Source of the DNA: Alphaproteobacteria bacterium
GTDB taxonomy: Bacteria > Pseudomonadota > Alphaproteobacteria > Micropepsales > Micropepsaceae
Assembly (NCBI GenBank): GCA_021325375.1
Contig: JAJPHG010000039.1
Span: forward strand, 34,390 to 98,389
Direction: 5' to 3'
Length of the DNA stretch: 64,000 nucleotides
Part shown: piece after piece, positions 8,611-18,391 of the stretch
Numbering within the stretch: the stretch's first letter is position 1
Layout: every line of letters begins with the position of its first letter
Notes under the pieces: generated by a model
The model's database searches: none
What the model saw: the letters and a program-made list of their open reading frames with translations, nothing else
Told to the model about the DNA's origin: nothing
Made by a program: the position numbers and the translations under genes

Positions 8611-11013
8611 CTAGAATCCCGTGCCAGCGCTGAAGTGAATGATTTGCGGCCGATCATAGCTGGTCTTGATGAACGGCATGCCCAAATCGACCTGGATCGG
8701 TCCGAACGGCGACTTCCAGCCGACGGAGAGACCCGCCGAGGCGCGGAAGGCGAGGTTGTCCACGATCGGGCAGGTCAGATGGACTGAGATATAGCGCGCG
8801 CAGACCTGGGCCTTGTCGTCGACACGGCCCAGCGTGCCGAAGTCGCTGAACAGCGAGAGGTTGATGCCGTAATCCTCGGGCAGGAAATCCGGCAGCCTCA
8901 CCGCCGCGGTACCGATGGCGTAGACGTCGCCGCCGAGCGCGCCCACGTCCTTGTTCACGCTCAGGTCGCGCGGACCGATGCCGGCGAGCGCGAAGCCGCG
9001 GAACGTGTCGCCGCCCTTGAAGAAACGGTCGTTGATCGGAAGCGCGCTTCCGTCGAAGGGCGTGATGTAGCCCGCGTTCACGCCGAACGAGCCCACCATC
9101 GAATCCCAGAGCACGCGCTTGTAGTAGGTGGCCGTCGTCTCGGTGCGGAAATACTTCACCGAGCCGGCGATACCGGCGAAGTCCTGCGACAGCGAGAAGG
9201 CGAGGCCGTGCGTCGGCTTGATGTAGTCGTCGAGCGTGTTGTAGGCGAAGGTGAAGCCGACGCCCGAGGTCGTCGTCGTGCCTGCCGCGTCGAGCACTTC
9301 CAGCGGCGCGCCCGGATAGGGCGTGATGTCCTGGATCTGGAAGGTATAGCGCAGCCCGACGGAGCCGAACTCGGAGGTCGGGAAGCCGAGGCGCAGGTTG
9401 ATCGCGGTCACGTCGGCCTGATAGGTCGCCTGCTGGTAGTTGGTCAGCACCTTGTAGAGGTCGACGCCCGCCGAAAGCGGCCTGTCGAGGAAATAGGGCT
9501 CGGTGAAGCTGAACTGGAACTGCTTGCTGATCTCGGAGATCGAGATGCTGGCGCGCATGTACTGGCCGCGCCCGAACAGGTTGCGCTCGGTATAGCTGAA
9601 CTCGCCGACCAGCGAGCTGGTCGAGGAATAGCCGGCGCCGATCGATAGCTCGCCCGTCGACTGCTCGGTGACCTTCACGTTCAGGTTCACGCGGTCGGGC
9701 TGCGAGCCGGGCGACTGCTTGATGTCGACGTCCTTGAAGATGCCCAGGCTGCGGATGCGGGTGCGCGAACGGTCGACGAGCACGCGGTTGAACGCGTCGC
9801 CCTCGACCAGGCGGAACTCGCGGCGCACGACCTTGTCGAGCGTGCGGTTGTTGCCGGTGATGTTGATGTTCTCGACATAGACGCGCGGGCCCTGGTCGAT
9901 CTTCAGGATGACGCCGATGGTGCGCGCGTCGTGGTCGCGCTTGATGCGCGGATGGACCTCGGCGAAGGCGTAGCCGCGCGTGCCGGCGGCGTTGGTCAGC
10001 GCGTCGATCGCCTTCTGGATCTTCTCGCCGTCATAGAGCTCGCCGTCCTTGATCTTGACCAGCGGGCGCAGCGCCAGCGGGTCGAGCTCCTTGATGCTCG
10101 AATCGATCTCGACCTTGCCGAAGTGATAGAGGTCGCCCTCGTCCACCGTAAAGGTGACGAAGAAGGCGTCGTGCGAAGGCGTCAGTTCCGCCACCGCCGA
10201 GACGACGTGGAAGTCGGCATAGCCGTGGCTGATGTAGAAGCGGCGCAGCTGCTCGCGGTCGAAGGTCAACCGGTCGGGATCGTAGTTGTCGTTGCTCGCC
10301 AAGAGGCGCCACCAGCTCGACTCCTCGGTCGCGATCTGCTCGCGCAGCGTGTCGTCGTCGAACACCTTGTTGCCGATGAAGGCGATGCGCGCGACGCCGG
10401 TGGTCGGACCCTCATGGATCGAGAAGATCAGGTCGACGCGGTTCTGCGGACGCTGGATGATCTGGGGGTCGACGGTGGCGCCGAACTTGCCGTTGCGGCG
10501 ATAGACCTCGATGATGCGCTGGACGTCGGACTGGACCTTGGTGCGCGTGAACACCATGCGCGGCTTGAGCTGGACTTCCTTCTCGAGGTCCTTGGTCGAG
10601 ACCTTGCTGTTACCTTCATAGTCGATCTGGTTGATGATCGGCGCCTCGACGACGTGCACCGTGAAGGTGGACGTGCCCGCGTCCCAGTTGACGCGCACGT
10701 CGGAGAACAGCCCCGTCGCGAACAGCGCCTTCAGAGCGCGGTCGGACGCGGCCGGCGTATAGGCGTCGCCCTCGCGCAGCGAGATGTAGGAGAGCACCGT
10801 GCCTGATTCGATGCGCTGCGTGCCCTTGACCGCGATGTGCAGGATCGTCGGCGCGGGGGCCGGCGGGGGAATGTCGGTCGCGGCGGCGGGGGGCGGGGCG
10901 GCGTTCGGGCCCGAGAGCGCCTGGGCCGAAGCGGGTGCGGCGGCGGTGCAGGTGAGCAGCAGAACGACCGAAGCCGTGCGCGTCACTCGGGCGAACAGGG
11001 CTTTCACGCTCAT
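8611..11013 (-). CDS. bamA: Outer membrane protein assembly factor BamA
   Basis: Core of the BAM complex, which inserts beta-barrel proteins into the outer membrane. Signal peptide about residues 1-30 (cut after ASAQA), then a proline/alanine-rich linker. Five POTRA domains follow (about 55-410, first one ILHIAVKGTQRIESGTVLSYI). The 16-strand Omp85 barrel runs to the C-terminal phenylalanine (HFSAGTGF). FRGFALAG matches the conserved loop-6 RGF motif. 800 aa. It sits between rseP and skp, its usual neighbours. Confidence 0.96.
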   Translation of the reverse strand: MSVKALFARVTRTASVVLLLTCTAAAPASAQALSGPNAAPPPAAATDIPPPAPAPTILHIAVKGTQRIESGTVLSYISLREGDAYTPAASDRALKALFATGLFSDVRVNWDAGTSTFTVHVVEAPIINQIDYEGNSKVSTKDLEKEVQLKPRMVFTRTKVQSDVQRIIEVYRRNGKFGATVDPQIIQRPQNRVDLIFSIHEGPTTGVARIAFIGNKVFDDDTLREQIATEESSWWRLLASNDNYDPDRLTFDREQLRRFYISHGYADFHVVSAVAELTPSHDAFFVTFTVDEGDLYHFGKVEIDSSIKELDPLALRPLVKIKDGELYDGEKIQKAIDALTNAAGTRGYAFAEVHPRIKRDHDARTIGVILKIDQGPRVYVENINITGNNRTLDKVVRREFRLVEGDAFNRVLVDRSRTRIRSLGIFKDVDIKQSPGSQPDRVNLNVKVTEQSTGELSIGAGYSSTSSLVGEFSYTERNLFGRGQYMRASISISEISKQFQFSFTEPYFLDRPLSAGVDLYKVLTNYQQATYQADVTAINLRLGFPTSEFGSVGLRYTFQIQDITPYPGAPLEVLDAAGTTTTSGVGFTFAYNTLDDYIKPTHGLAFSLSQDFAGIAGSVKYFRTETTATYYKRVLWDSMVGSFGVNAGYITPFDGSALPINDRFFKGGDTFRGFALAGIGPRDLSVNKDVGALGGDVYAIGTAAVRLPDFLPEDYGINLSLFSDFGTLGRVDDKAQVCARYISVHLTCPIVDNLAFRASAGLSVGWKSPFGPIQVDLGMPFIKTSYDRPQIIHFSAGTGF

Positions 11014-11066
11014 CCACTCGTCTCTTGAGGCACGTAAGGACCCACGTGCGTTAACCAGCCGAAAAA

Positions 11067-12179
11067 TCAGAAAAGATTCAGGTGATGAGCCAAGTCGTTC
11101 CAGAGAGAGAAGAGCACCAAACCCAGAATCAACGCCAGCCCAAACCGAAATCCGACCTCCTGAGCCCGCTCACCGAGCGGCCGCCTCAGGACGGCCTCGC
11201 ATCCATAGTACAGAAGATGTCCCCCGTCGAGCACCGGAATCGGAAAAAGGTTTATCAGCCCGATGCTTACAGATAGTACAGCTATCAGTTGGATGAGAGG
11301 CAGAATCCCCAGCTCGGCGACATTCTTGGTGATTACCACGATGCTGACCGTGCCGTGAAGCTGCTGGGGCCCGGAGCGGCCGAGCAGAAGCTGTCCAAAG
11401 CCTTTCAGGGTCCCGGTTATGACCGTCCAGGTCTGGCGGCAGGCCTCGCCCAGGGCTTCCACCGGCCCGTAGCGCACGATCACGGGCTTAACCTTGTCCG
11501 ACGCGCCGACGCCCAGAAGGGGCACGGCCTCCTGGCTTCCGAATTCCTTGCGCTGGGTGATTCTGGGGGTGATGTGGATCGTGTAGTTCTCCCCGGCCCG
11601 CGCCAGGGTGATGACGTGCGTCTGGGTGCCCGATGTCTGGATGATCTCCGGGATCTGGAAGAAGTCGTTGATCGCGGTGCCGTCGATCGCGCGGATCACG
11701 TCGCCGGGGCGGATGCCGGCCTGCTGCGCGGCGCTGCCCGCCTGCACGCTGCCGATCACCGGGGGCATGACGGCACGGCCCAGGGCCAGCAGCGTCGCGG
11801 TGAAGATCACGATGGTCAGGAGGAAATTCGCGAACGGCCCGGCGGCGACCACCAGGCACCGCTGCCAGAGCGGCTTGAACTGGAGCGCGACCGCGCGCTC
11901 TTGCGGCGTCATCGATTCGCCCGCCTCGCTGTCGGGACGGCTGGCGGCATCCGCGTCGCCGAAGAAGCGCACATAGCCGCCGACCGGCAGCCAGCCGATC
12001 TTCCAGCGCGTGCCGTGCTTGTCGGTGCGGCCGATGATCTCGCGGCCGAAGCCGAGCGAGAAGGTCTCGACCCTGACGCCGAACAGCCGCGCCACGGAAT
12101 AGTGGCCGAGCTCGTGGATGAACACGATCACGGTGATGACGAACAGGATCGGCACGATCCAATAGACTGTCTCGATCAT
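11067..12179 (-). CDS. rseP: RIP metalloprotease RseP (site-2 protease)
   Basis: Inner-membrane zinc protease for regulated intramembrane proteolysis (anti-sigma factors, remnant signal peptides). HELGH is at residues 22-26 in the first membrane segment. The C-terminal zinc ligand motif is NLFPIPVLDGGHLL. One PDZ-like region is visible around GSVQAGSAAQQAGIRPGDVI, so this is the shorter alphaproteobacterial form (370 aa) rather than the two-PDZ E. coli form. ATG overlaps the dxr stop (ATGA). bamA follows after 53 bp. Confidence 0.94.
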   Translation of the reverse strand: MIETVYWIVPILFVITVIVFIHELGHYSVARLFGVRVETFSLGFGREIIGRTDKHGTRWKIGWLPVGGYVRFFGDADAASRPDSEAGESMTPQERAVALQFKPLWQRCLVVAAGPFANFLLTIVIFTATLLALGRAVMPPVIGSVQAGSAAQQAGIRPGDVIRAIDGTAINDFFQIPEIIQTSGTQTHVITLARAGENYTIHITPRITQRKEFGSQEAVPLLGVGASDKVKPVIVRYGPVEALGEACRQTWTVITGTLKGFGQLLLGRSGPQQLHGTVSIVVITKNVAELGILPLIQLIAVLSVSIGLINLFPIPVLDGGHLLYYGCEAVLRRPLGERAQEVGFRFGLALILGLVLFSLWNDLAHHLNLF

Positions 12180-13417
12180 CTGTTACTCCGCTGGCGGCAG
12201 AACTCGGCCGCCTGTGTACGCGCACGCGCGTCGGCGGCGAGGACGCCGTCAAGCGCGGCTTCCGCCGCGTTGGCGCGCTCTGCCGCGTTCAGGGTTTCTT
12301 CGTTCACCGCGGGGATATCCAAAAAGCCGATACGGCCTTCGAGGAAGGCGCCGACGGCGACCTCGTTGGCGGCATTGAGCGTGGTCGGCGCGAGCCCGCC
12401 TGCGCGCATGCAGTCGAGCGCGATGCGCAGGCACGGGAAGCGTTCGTGATCGGGTGCGAAGAAGGTGAGACCGCCCACCTTGGCGAGGTCGAGCTTGTTC
12501 GACGGCGATGAGATGCGCCTGGGCCAGGCGAGCGCGTGGGCGATGGGCGTGCGCATATCGGGCGCGGAGAGATGAGCAAGCGTCGAGCCGTCGCCATAGG
12601 TGACGAGGCAATGCACCACCGATTGCGGATGCACGATCACGTCGAGCTGGTCCGGCGGCAGCGCGAAGAGGAAATGCGCCTCGATCAGCTCGAGCCCCTT
12701 GTTCATCAGGCTGGCGCTGTCGACGGAGATCTTGGCGCCCATCGCCCAGTTGGGATGGGCGACCGCTTCCTTCGCCGTCGCCGCGCGCATGCGCTCCAGC
12801 GACCACTCCCGGAACGGGCCGCCGGACGCGGTGAGCGTCACGCGCTCGACCTGCGCCGTGTCGGCGCCGCCCAGCACCTGGAACACCGCGTTGTGCTCGG
12901 AGTCCACCGGGATCACGGAAGCGCCCGAGCGCGCGATGGCGTCGCGGAACACCGCGCCCGCCGCGACCACGCATTCCTTGTTGGCGAGCGCGACCGTCAC
13001 GCCGCGCGCGATCGCAGCCAGCGCGGGCTCGATCGCCGCGGCACCCATGATCGCCACCATCACCACGTCGGACGGACGTGACGCCGCGTCGATCACCGCC
13101 GCCCTGCCCGCCGCCGTCTCGATGCCGGTTCCGGCGAGACCTTCCTTGAGGCGCGGCAATAGCTTTTCGTCGCCGATGACGGCGAGCCTCGGCTTGAACG
13201 CGCGCGCCTGCTCGATCAGCGTCTCGACATTGCCGCCCGCGGTGAGCGCCTCGATGCCGAGCGCGTCCGGTCCGTAGATCTCGCGCGCATGCGCGATCAC
13301 GCTCAAGGTGTTGACGCCGATGGAGCCGGTCGAGCCCAGGATCGTGACGCGCCGCGCCGCCACCCGCTCGAGCGCCGGCAGCGCGAAATCCTTGCGGATG
13401 GCTGCGAGCGCGTTCAT
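12176..13417 (-). CDS. dxr: 1-deoxy-D-xylulose-5-phosphate reductoisomerase
   Basis: Second step of the MEP isoprenoid pathway: NADPH-dependent conversion of DXP to MEP. It supplies the isoprenoid used by UppS. Rossmann motif VTILGSTGSIGVNTL is near residue 29; metal/substrate motifs include PVDSEHNAVFQ and SASLMNKGLELIEAHFLF. The track's 744-aa ORF is an artefact that reads upstream through cdsA. The real start is ATG 13417, overlapping the cdsA stop as ATGA. 413 aa, slightly longer than usual owing to a short N-terminal extension (MNALAAIRKDFALPALERV). Confidence 0.95.
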   Translation of the reverse strand: MNALAAIRKDFALPALERVAARRVTILGSTGSIGVNTLSVIAHAREIYGPDALGIEALTAGGNVETLIEQARAFKPRLAVIGDEKLLPRLKEGLAGTGIETAAGRAAVIDAASRPSDVVMVAIMGAAAIEPALAAIARGVTVALANKECVVAAGAVFRDAIARSGASVIPVDSEHNAVFQVLGGADTAQVERVTLTASGGPFREWSLERMRAATAKEAVAHPNWAMGAKISVDSASLMNKGLELIEAHFLFALPPDQLDVIVHPQSVVHCLVTYGDGSTLAHLSAPDMRTPIAHALAWPRRISSPSNKLDLAKVGGLTFFAPDHERFPCLRIALDCMRAGGLAPTTLNAANEVAVGAFLEGRIGFLDIPAVNEETLNAAERANAAEAALDGVLAADARARTQAAEFCRQRSNR

Positions 13418-14289
13418 GGAGAGGCTCCGAACAGCGCGTCGACATGCAGCACGAGCACGAGCACCGCCACGCCGACCGACGCCGCGAGCATGCTGTCGAT
13501 GCGGTCGAGCACGCCGCCATGGCCCGGGATCATCGTGCCGCTGTCCTTCTTGTGGAAACGCCGCTTGACGAAGGATTCGAACAGGTCGCCGAGCTGCGCC
13601 ACGACCGACAGTCCCGCGCCGTAGAGCGCCGCGCGCCACGCACTGCCGCCGAGAAGCCCCACGAAGATCGCCTCCGCCACGGCCGCGGCGAGGATACCGC
13701 CGGCGGTTCCAGACCACGTCTTGTTCGGCGAGAGCACGGGCGCAAGCTTGGGACCTTTCAGCAGATTGCCCGCGACGAGCGCGCCCGTGTCGGTCATCCA
13801 AACGACGAGGAACAGGCCGATCACGATCGCAGCCCCCTCGGGCGGGATCGCGCGCGACGCCACCAGCGCGAGCGCGGGCCCGCCGATATAGAGAACGCCC
13901 GCGCCCTGCCAAAGCGGCATCTCGCCGCGCAGCGCCGCGAGCGCCGCGACCAGCACCACGCCCGCGCCGAGAATCCCCCAGCCGTACCAGAGATGAGGCT
14001 TGAGCGTGACGGCGGCGAGCGCCAGCGCGATGGAAAGCCCGGCCAGCACCGACTCGATCCGCATGGAGCGCGTGCCCGTCGCCACCATCCGGTGCCACTC
14101 GCGCACGGCCAGCAGCGCGCCCAGGCCGACGAACAGCGCGAAATATTGCGTCCCGCCGTAATCGGCTTCCACCGCGATGCCCGCGAGCAGAAGGCCGAAC
14201 AGCGGCCGCATGATCCAGTCGCGCGAGACCTTGACCTCGCGGCGCGCGATGTGCCGCACGTTCGAAGGCACGGGACGGGAGAGGCTCAC
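13414..14289 (-). CDS. cdsA: Phosphatidate cytidylyltransferase
   Basis: Makes CDP-diacylglycerol, the precursor of all phospholipids, in the inner membrane. Multi-span protein with the C-terminal CDS signature KRRFHKKDSGTMIPGHGGVL followed by DRIDS, and PNKTWSGTAGG upstream. I start at GTG 14289, which overlaps the uppS stop as GTGA (291 aa). An ATG 26 codons further in (MRPLFGLLLAG) is the alternative start. The extra upstream sequence in the 539-aa track ORF is uppS read in the wrong frame. Confidence 0.92.
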   Translation of the reverse strand: MSLSRPVPSNVRHIARREVKVSRDWIMRPLFGLLLAGIAVEADYGGTQYFALFVGLGALLAVREWHRMVATGTRSMRIESVLAGLSIALALAAVTLKPHLWYGWGILGAGVVLVAALAALRGEMPLWQGAGVLYIGGPALALVASRAIPPEGAAIVIGLFLVVWMTDTGALVAGNLLKGPKLAPVLSPNKTWSGTAGGILAAAVAEAIFVGLLGGSAWRAALYGAGLSVVAQLGDLFESFVKRRFHKKDSGTMIPGHGGVLDRIDSMLAASVGVAVLVLVLHVDALFGASP

Positions 14290-15023
14290 GCGACCGCTTC
14301 CGGCAGCGAGCCGAAACGGCGCTCGCGGCGGGCGAACTGGTCGAGCGCTTCGAGGAACTTCTCCGGCGTGAAGTCGGGCCACAGCGTGTCGACAAAGAGC
14401 AGCTCCGCATAAGCCGATTGCCAGAGCAGGAAATTGCTCAAGCGCCGCTCGCCGCTGGTGCGGATGAGAAGGTCGGGCTCGGGCAGCGCGCTGGTGAAGA
14501 GCCGCGTCGCGAACAGCTCCGGCGTGATCGTCTCGGGATCCAGGCGCCCTTCCTTCGCGGCGCGGGCGAGCTCGCGCGCGGCGGCGCAGATCTCCTCCTG
14601 CCCGCCGTAGTCGAAGGCGAAGGTGAGGTTGAGCCCGGTGTTGCCGACCGTGCGGCGCTCCATCTCCTCGATCATCTGGCGGATGTCGGTGGCGACGCGC
14701 GAGCGGTTGCCGATGATGCGCACGCGCACGCCACGCGCGACCATCTCCTCCAGATCGTTGCGGAAGTAGAGGCGGAACAGGCCCATCAGCGCGCCGACCT
14801 CGGTCGGTGGCCGCTTCCAGTTCTCGGAACTGAAGGCATAGAGCGTCAGGTTCTGCAGCCCCGCATCCGTCGCCGCGCGCACGATCTCGCGCACCGCGGC
14901 CACGCCCGCGACGTGCCCCGCCTGGCGCGGCAGGTGACGCTTGCGCGCCCAGCGTCCGTTGCCGTCCATGATGATGGCGACGTGACGCGGTAGGCTCGAA
15001 GCGTCTGGCGGCACAGCGGCCAT
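14286..15023 (-). CDS. uppS: Isoprenyl transferase (undecaprenyl diphosphate synthase)
   Basis: cis-prenyltransferase that makes the C55 lipid carrier for peptidoglycan and O-antigen. IIMDGNGRWAR at residues 17-27 contains the catalytic Asp20. YAFSSENWKRP and the C-terminal RTSGERRLSNFLLWQSAYAE region are both family signatures. 245 aa, normal. It is 27 bp downstream of frr and overlaps cdsA by 4 bp. Confidence 0.95.
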   Translation of the reverse strand: MAAVPPDASSLPRHVAIIMDGNGRWARKRHLPRQAGHVAGVAAVREIVRAATDAGLQNLTLYAFSSENWKRPPTEVGALMGLFRLYFRNDLEEMVARGVRVRIIGNRSRVATDIRQMIEEMERRTVGNTGLNLTFAFDYGGQEEICAAARELARAAKEGRLDPETITPELFATRLFTSALPEPDLLIRTSGERRLSNFLLWQSAYAELLFVDTLWPDFTPEKFLEALDQFARRERRFGSLPEAVA

Positions 15024-15050
15024 CGTTAACCAATCTCCGGGAGGACCAGC

Positions 15051-15611
15051 CTACACCTGCATGATTTCCTGCTCCTTGCCGTGGAGCACCTGGTCGATCT
15101 CTTTTATGTGCGCGTCGGTCATCTTCTGCAATTCGTCGCCGAGCTTGTGATGCTCGTCCTGGCCGATCTTGTGGTCCTTTTCGAGCTTTTTGAGGACCTC
15201 CATCCCGTCGCGGCGCACATTTCGCACGGCGATGCGGGCCTGCTCGGCATATTTGGAGGCGAGTTTCGCCAGTTCCTTGCGGCGCTCCTCGTTGAGCTCC
15301 GGGATCGGGATGCGCAGGAGCTGGCCGTCCATCTGCGGATTGAGGCCCAGACCCGCGTCGCGGATCGCCTTGTCCACCGCCTTGGCCAGGCCCTTGTCCC
15401 AGACCTGGACGGTGAGCAGGCGCGGCTCCGGCGTCGAGACCGTTCCCACCTGGTTGATCGGCATCTGCTGGCCGTAGGCGTCGACGCTCACGGGGTCGAG
15501 CAGGGCCGGGCTGGCGCGGCCGGTGCGCAGGCCCGCGAACTCGGATTTCAGGGTCCCGATGGCGCCGTTCATGCGCCGGTTCATTTCGTCCTTGCTATAG
15601 GTGTCAGCCAT
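15051..15611 (-). CDS. frr: Ribosome recycling factor
   Basis: Splits post-termination ribosomes together with EF-G. Full-length 186-aa protein with [14 protein letters not shown] near residue 31, [20 protein letters not shown] and the helical C-terminus [18 protein letters not shown]. It sits 14 bp after pyrH in the rpsB-tsf-pyrH-frr order that is nearly universal in bacteria. Confidence 0.97.
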   Translation of the reverse strand: MADTYSKDEMNRRMNGAIGTLKSEFAGLRTGRASPALLDPVSVDAYGQQMPINQVGTVSTPEPRLLTVQVWDKGLAKAVDKAIRDAGLGLNPQMDGQLLRIPIPELNEERRKELAKLASKYAEQARIAVRNVRRDGMEVLKKLEKDHKIGQDEHHKLGDELQKMTDAHIKEIDQVLHGKEQEIMQV

Positions 15612-15625
15612 GTCTTCCTCCGGGG

Positions 15626-16351
15626 CTAGCCCTTGCCGCCGATGATCGTGGCGCGTCCCTCGCCGCGCATGACCGCTGCGAGCGCGCCCTTGTCGTGGAT
15701 GGAGAATACCAGAATCGGGATGCCGTTCTCGCGCGAAAGGCTGATCGCCGACGCATCCATCACCTGAAGGTCGCGGGCCAAGACCTCGTGATAGCTCAAG
15801 GATTCGAAACGCTCTGCGGTGGGGTGCTTCTTGGGGTCGGCGCTGTAGACGCCGTCAACTTGGGTGCCCTTGAGCAGCGCGTCGCAGCCCATCTCGGCCG
15901 CCCGGAGCGCCGCCGCGGTGTCCGTTGTGAAGAACGGGTTGCCGGTGCCGGCGCCGAAGATGACGACCCGGCCCTTCTCCATGTGGCGGATGGCGACGCG
16001 GCGGATATAGGGCTCGCAGACCGACGCCATGGGGATGGCCGACTGGACCCGACAGGCGACCCCGATCCGCTCCAGCGCCGCCTGCATGCCGAGCGCGTTC
16101 ATGACGGTGGCCAACATGCCCATATAGTCGGCGGTCGCGCGGTCGATGCCCTGGGCCGCCGCCGACAGCCCGCGGAAGATGTTCCCGCCGCCGATCACCA
16201 TGCAGATCTGGGTGCCGGCATCGTAGGCCGCCTTCACGTCGCCCGCGATCCGGTCGACGGTCTCCAGGTCGATGCCGTAGGAGCGCTCGCCCATCAACGC
16301 CTCGCCGGAGACCTTGAGCAGGACCCGGGCGTATTTGGGCTGGTCTGGCAT
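15626..16351 (-). CDS. pyrH: Uridylate kinase
   Basis: Phosphorylates UMP to UDP in pyrimidine nucleotide synthesis; amino-acid kinase fold. N-terminal [12 protein letters not shown], then IGGGNIFRG and the acceptor-site region [22 protein letters not shown] set the start to ATG 16351 ([13 protein letters not shown]) instead of 16411 because this matches family N-termini. 241 aa. The 84-bp gap to tsf contains a partial copy of the CCCTCCCC repeat. Confidence 0.95.
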   Translation of the reverse strand: MPDQPKYARVLLKVSGEALMGERSYGIDLETVDRIAGDVKAAYDAGTQICMVIGGGNIFRGLSAAAQGIDRATADYMGMLATVMNALGMQAALERIGVACRVQSAIPMASVCEPYIRRVAIRHMEKGRVVIFGAGTGNPFFTTDTAAALRAAEMGCDALLKGTQVDGVYSADPKKHPTAERFESLSYHEVLARDLQVMDASAISLSRENGIPILVFSIHDKGALAAVMRGEGRATIIGGKG

Positions 16352-16393
16352 CGTCGCTCCGTTCCCCAAATCGTACGGACGCAGTGAGAGAAG

Positions 16394-16436
16394 ATTTCGG
16401 GGAGGGGTCAAGCCCCTTCCCCCAAACCCTCTCCCT
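16394..16436. repeat. Partial CCCTCCCC-family element between tsf and pyrH
   Basis: GATTTCGGGGAGGGGTCAAG matches the inner arm of the elements at 3573-3709 and 19569-19706. It is followed by CCCCTTCCCC and CCCTCTCCCTT, which can pair with it as a degraded hairpin. It lies inside an operon, unlike the two full copies, so it may be a decayed copy or an attenuating structure. Confidence 0.5.
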
Positions 16437-17377
16437 TAGGACGTGGGCTCGTCGTCCTTCTTCGTCAGCTTGCTCACCTCGTCGGCGAAGTCGCTGTCGA
16501 CCTTCTCGATGCCCTCGCCCACCTGGAAGCGGACGAAGCCCTCGATCTCGACCTTGGTGCCGAGATCCTTGGACGCCTTCTCGAGCACCTTGGCGATCGT
16601 GGTCTCGCCGTCGATGACGAAGGTCTGCGAGAGCAGCACCGATTCCTCGTAGAACTTGCGCATGCGGCCTTCGAGCATCTTCTCGATGACGTTCTCGGGC
16701 TTGCCGGACTGGCGCGCGATGTCGCTCTGGACGGCGCGCTCGCGCTCGACCACGTCCTTGGAAAGATGCTCGGGGGTGAGCGCCAGCGGGGCCGCGGCCG
16801 CGATGTGCATCGCGAGCTGCTTGCCGAGTGCCGCAAGCTTCGCCTTGTCGGCCGACGACTTGACGGCGACGAGCACGCCGATCTTGCCGAGCTCGGCCGC
16901 CGCGGCATTGTGGACGTAGGAGGCGACGACGCCTTCCGACACGCCCAGCATCACCGCGCGGCGCACGCTCATGTTCTCGCCGATCTTGGCGACCATCCCG
17001 GTCAGCGTCTGCTGCACCGTGGCGCCGTCGTCCATCGGCTTGGCGAGCAGCTTGTCGAGATCGCCGGCTTCCTTGAGCGCGATGTCGGCGGTCTTCTTCA
17101 CGAAGTCCTTGAACTGGTCGTTGCGCGCGACGAAGTCGGTCTCGGCGTTGACCTCGACCAGCGCGCCGGCATCGCCGCCGACCGCGACGCCGATCAGGCC
17201 TTCCGCCGCGACGCGGCCGGCCTTCTTCGCGGCCTTCGACAAACCCTTCTTGCGCAGCCAGTCGATCGCGGACTCCATGTCGCCCGCGGTCTCGGTCAGC
17301 GCCGCCTTGCAGTCCATCATGCCTGCGCCGGTCTTGTCGCGCAGGGCCTTCACCATCGGTCCGGTGATCGTCGTCAT
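16436..17377 (-). CDS. tsf: Elongation factor Ts
   Basis: Nucleotide exchange factor for EF-Tu. The N-terminal UBA-like domain (VKALRDKTGAGMMDCKAAL) is followed by NAETDFVARNDQF, the hallmark of the EF-Ts core. The start is ATG 17377, with GGAG 7 bp upstream. The track's ATG 17383 abuts that Shine-Dalgarno and is unlikely. 313 aa, normal. Cotranscribed with rpsB, 18 bp downstream. Confidence 0.96.
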   Translation of the reverse strand: MTTITGPMVKALRDKTGAGMMDCKAALTETAGDMESAIDWLRKKGLSKAAKKAGRVAAEGLIGVAVGGDAGALVEVNAETDFVARNDQFKDFVKKTADIALKEAGDLDKLLAKPMDDGATVQQTLTGMVAKIGENMSVRRAVMLGVSEGVVASYVHNAAAAELGKIGVLVAVKSSADKAKLAALGKQLAMHIAAAAPLALTPEHLSKDVVERERAVQSDIARQSGKPENVIEKMLEGRMRKFYEESVLLSQTFVIDGETTIAKVLEKASKDLGTKVEIEGFVRFQVGEGIEKVDSDFADEVSKLTKKDDEPTS

Positions 17378-17395
17378 GTGCATTCTCCGGAAAAC

Positions 17396-18184
17396 TTAGG
17401 CGCTGGCTTGGACTTCTTCCGACGCCTGATGCACGACGGGCGCAGCTTCCGACACGTCCTCGGCGGCGCCGACGTCGATGCCGGCGTCCGACTGGCCCTG
17501 GCCGATGCCGTCGATGATCGCGCGCGCGACGAGGTCGCAATACAGAACGAGCGCGCGGGCCGAGTCGTCATTGCCCGGGATCGGATAGGCGATGCCGTCC
17601 GGATCGCAGTTCGAATCCAGGATGGCGGTGACCGGGATGCCGAGCTTCTTGGCTTCCGAGATCGCGATCGCTTCCTTGTTGGTGTCGATCACGAACAGCA
17701 TGTTGGGAAGGCCGCCCATCTCGCGGATGCCGCCGAGCGAACGCTCGAGCTTGTCGCGCTCGCGAAGCAGGCCGAGCAGCTCTTTCTTCTTCAGGCCCGA
17801 GGTCTGCGCGGATTCCAGCGTCTCCTCGATCTGGCGCATGCGCTTGATCGAGTGCGAGATCGTCTGCCAGTTGGTCAGCGTGCCGCCGAGCCAGCGCTGG
17901 TTCATGTAGTACTGCGCGCAACGCTTGGCCGCGGCCGCGATCGGCTCGGACGCCTGCCGCTTGGTGCCGACGAAGAGGATGCGCCCGCCGCCGGCCGCGA
18001 CGTCGCGCAGCGCCACGAGCGCCTGGTGCAGCAGCGGCACCGTCTGGGTCAGGTCGATGATATGGATGTCGTTGCGCGAGCCGTAGATGAAGGGCGCCAT
18101 CTTCGGGTTCCAGCGCTGCTTGCGGTGGCCGAAATGCGCGCCCGCTTCCAGCAATTGGCGCATGGTGAAGTCTGGCAGAGCCAT
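17396..18184 (-). CDS. rpsB: 30S ribosomal protein S2
   Basis: Small-subunit ribosomal protein. [27 protein letters not shown] is the standard N-terminus, with [15 protein letters not shown] and the [11 protein letters not shown]-like motif (here [13 protein letters not shown]). The C-terminus (beyond about residue 225) is an acidic extension ending ASEEVQASA, common in alphaproteobacteria. First gene of the large minus-strand block. Preceded by a structured leader, see 18185-18300. Confidence 0.97.
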   Translation of the reverse strand: MALPDFTMRQLLEAGAHFGHRKQRWNPKMAPFIYGSRNDIHIIDLTQTVPLLHQALVALRDVAAGGGRILFVGTKRQASEPIAAAAKRCAQYYMNQRWLGGTLTNWQTISHSIKRMRQIEETLESAQTSGLKKKELLGLLRERDKLERSLGGIREMGGLPNMLFVIDTNKEAIAISEAKKLGIPVTAILDSNCDPDGIAYPIPGNDDSARALVLYCDLVARAIIDGIGQGQSDAGIDVGAAEDVSEAAPVVHQASEEVQASA

Positions 18185-18300
18185 GGGGTCAGTCTCCTTT
18201 ACCGGTTAGCCAGACGCGCGGGTCATCTCCCGAGGGAGACACCGGACGGGGACGGGAGAACACCTCCTGAAACCCACCCGCGCGTGCGAGATGGCGGGGC
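18185..18300 (-). promoter_or_regulatory. Structured 5' leader of rpsB, candidate S2 autoregulatory element
   Basis: Perfect 10-bp inverted repeat arms ACGCGCGGGT (18214-18223) and ACCCGCGCGT (18276-18285) enclose TCTCCCGAGGGAGA (18226-18239). A second GGGAGA at 18254-18259 could pair alternatively with TCTCCC. AAAGGAG (18195-18201 region) lies upstream of the start codon. rpsB mRNA leaders are known to bind S2 in several bacterial groups, but whether this one matches a described motif I cannot test here. Confidence 0.55.
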
Positions 18301-18391
18301 TTATAGGGGGTCGGCCGTGACTGTGCAAGCATCACAGACCCGCGGAATGTCACAGTTCCCGGCCTTTGGGGGAATATGCTAACTGCCCTTC

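Noticed and set aside
12176-14410. 744-aa minus ORF apparently fusing an arginine-rich domain to Dxr
   Set aside because: The N-terminal part is cdsA read in the wrong frame. Dxr starts at ATG 13417 with an ATGA overlap to cdsA.
16766-18382. 538-aa plus-strand ORF across tsf and rpsB
   Set aside because: Antisense shadow of two highly conserved genes; His/Asp/Arg-rich composition typical of GC-rich shadow frames.
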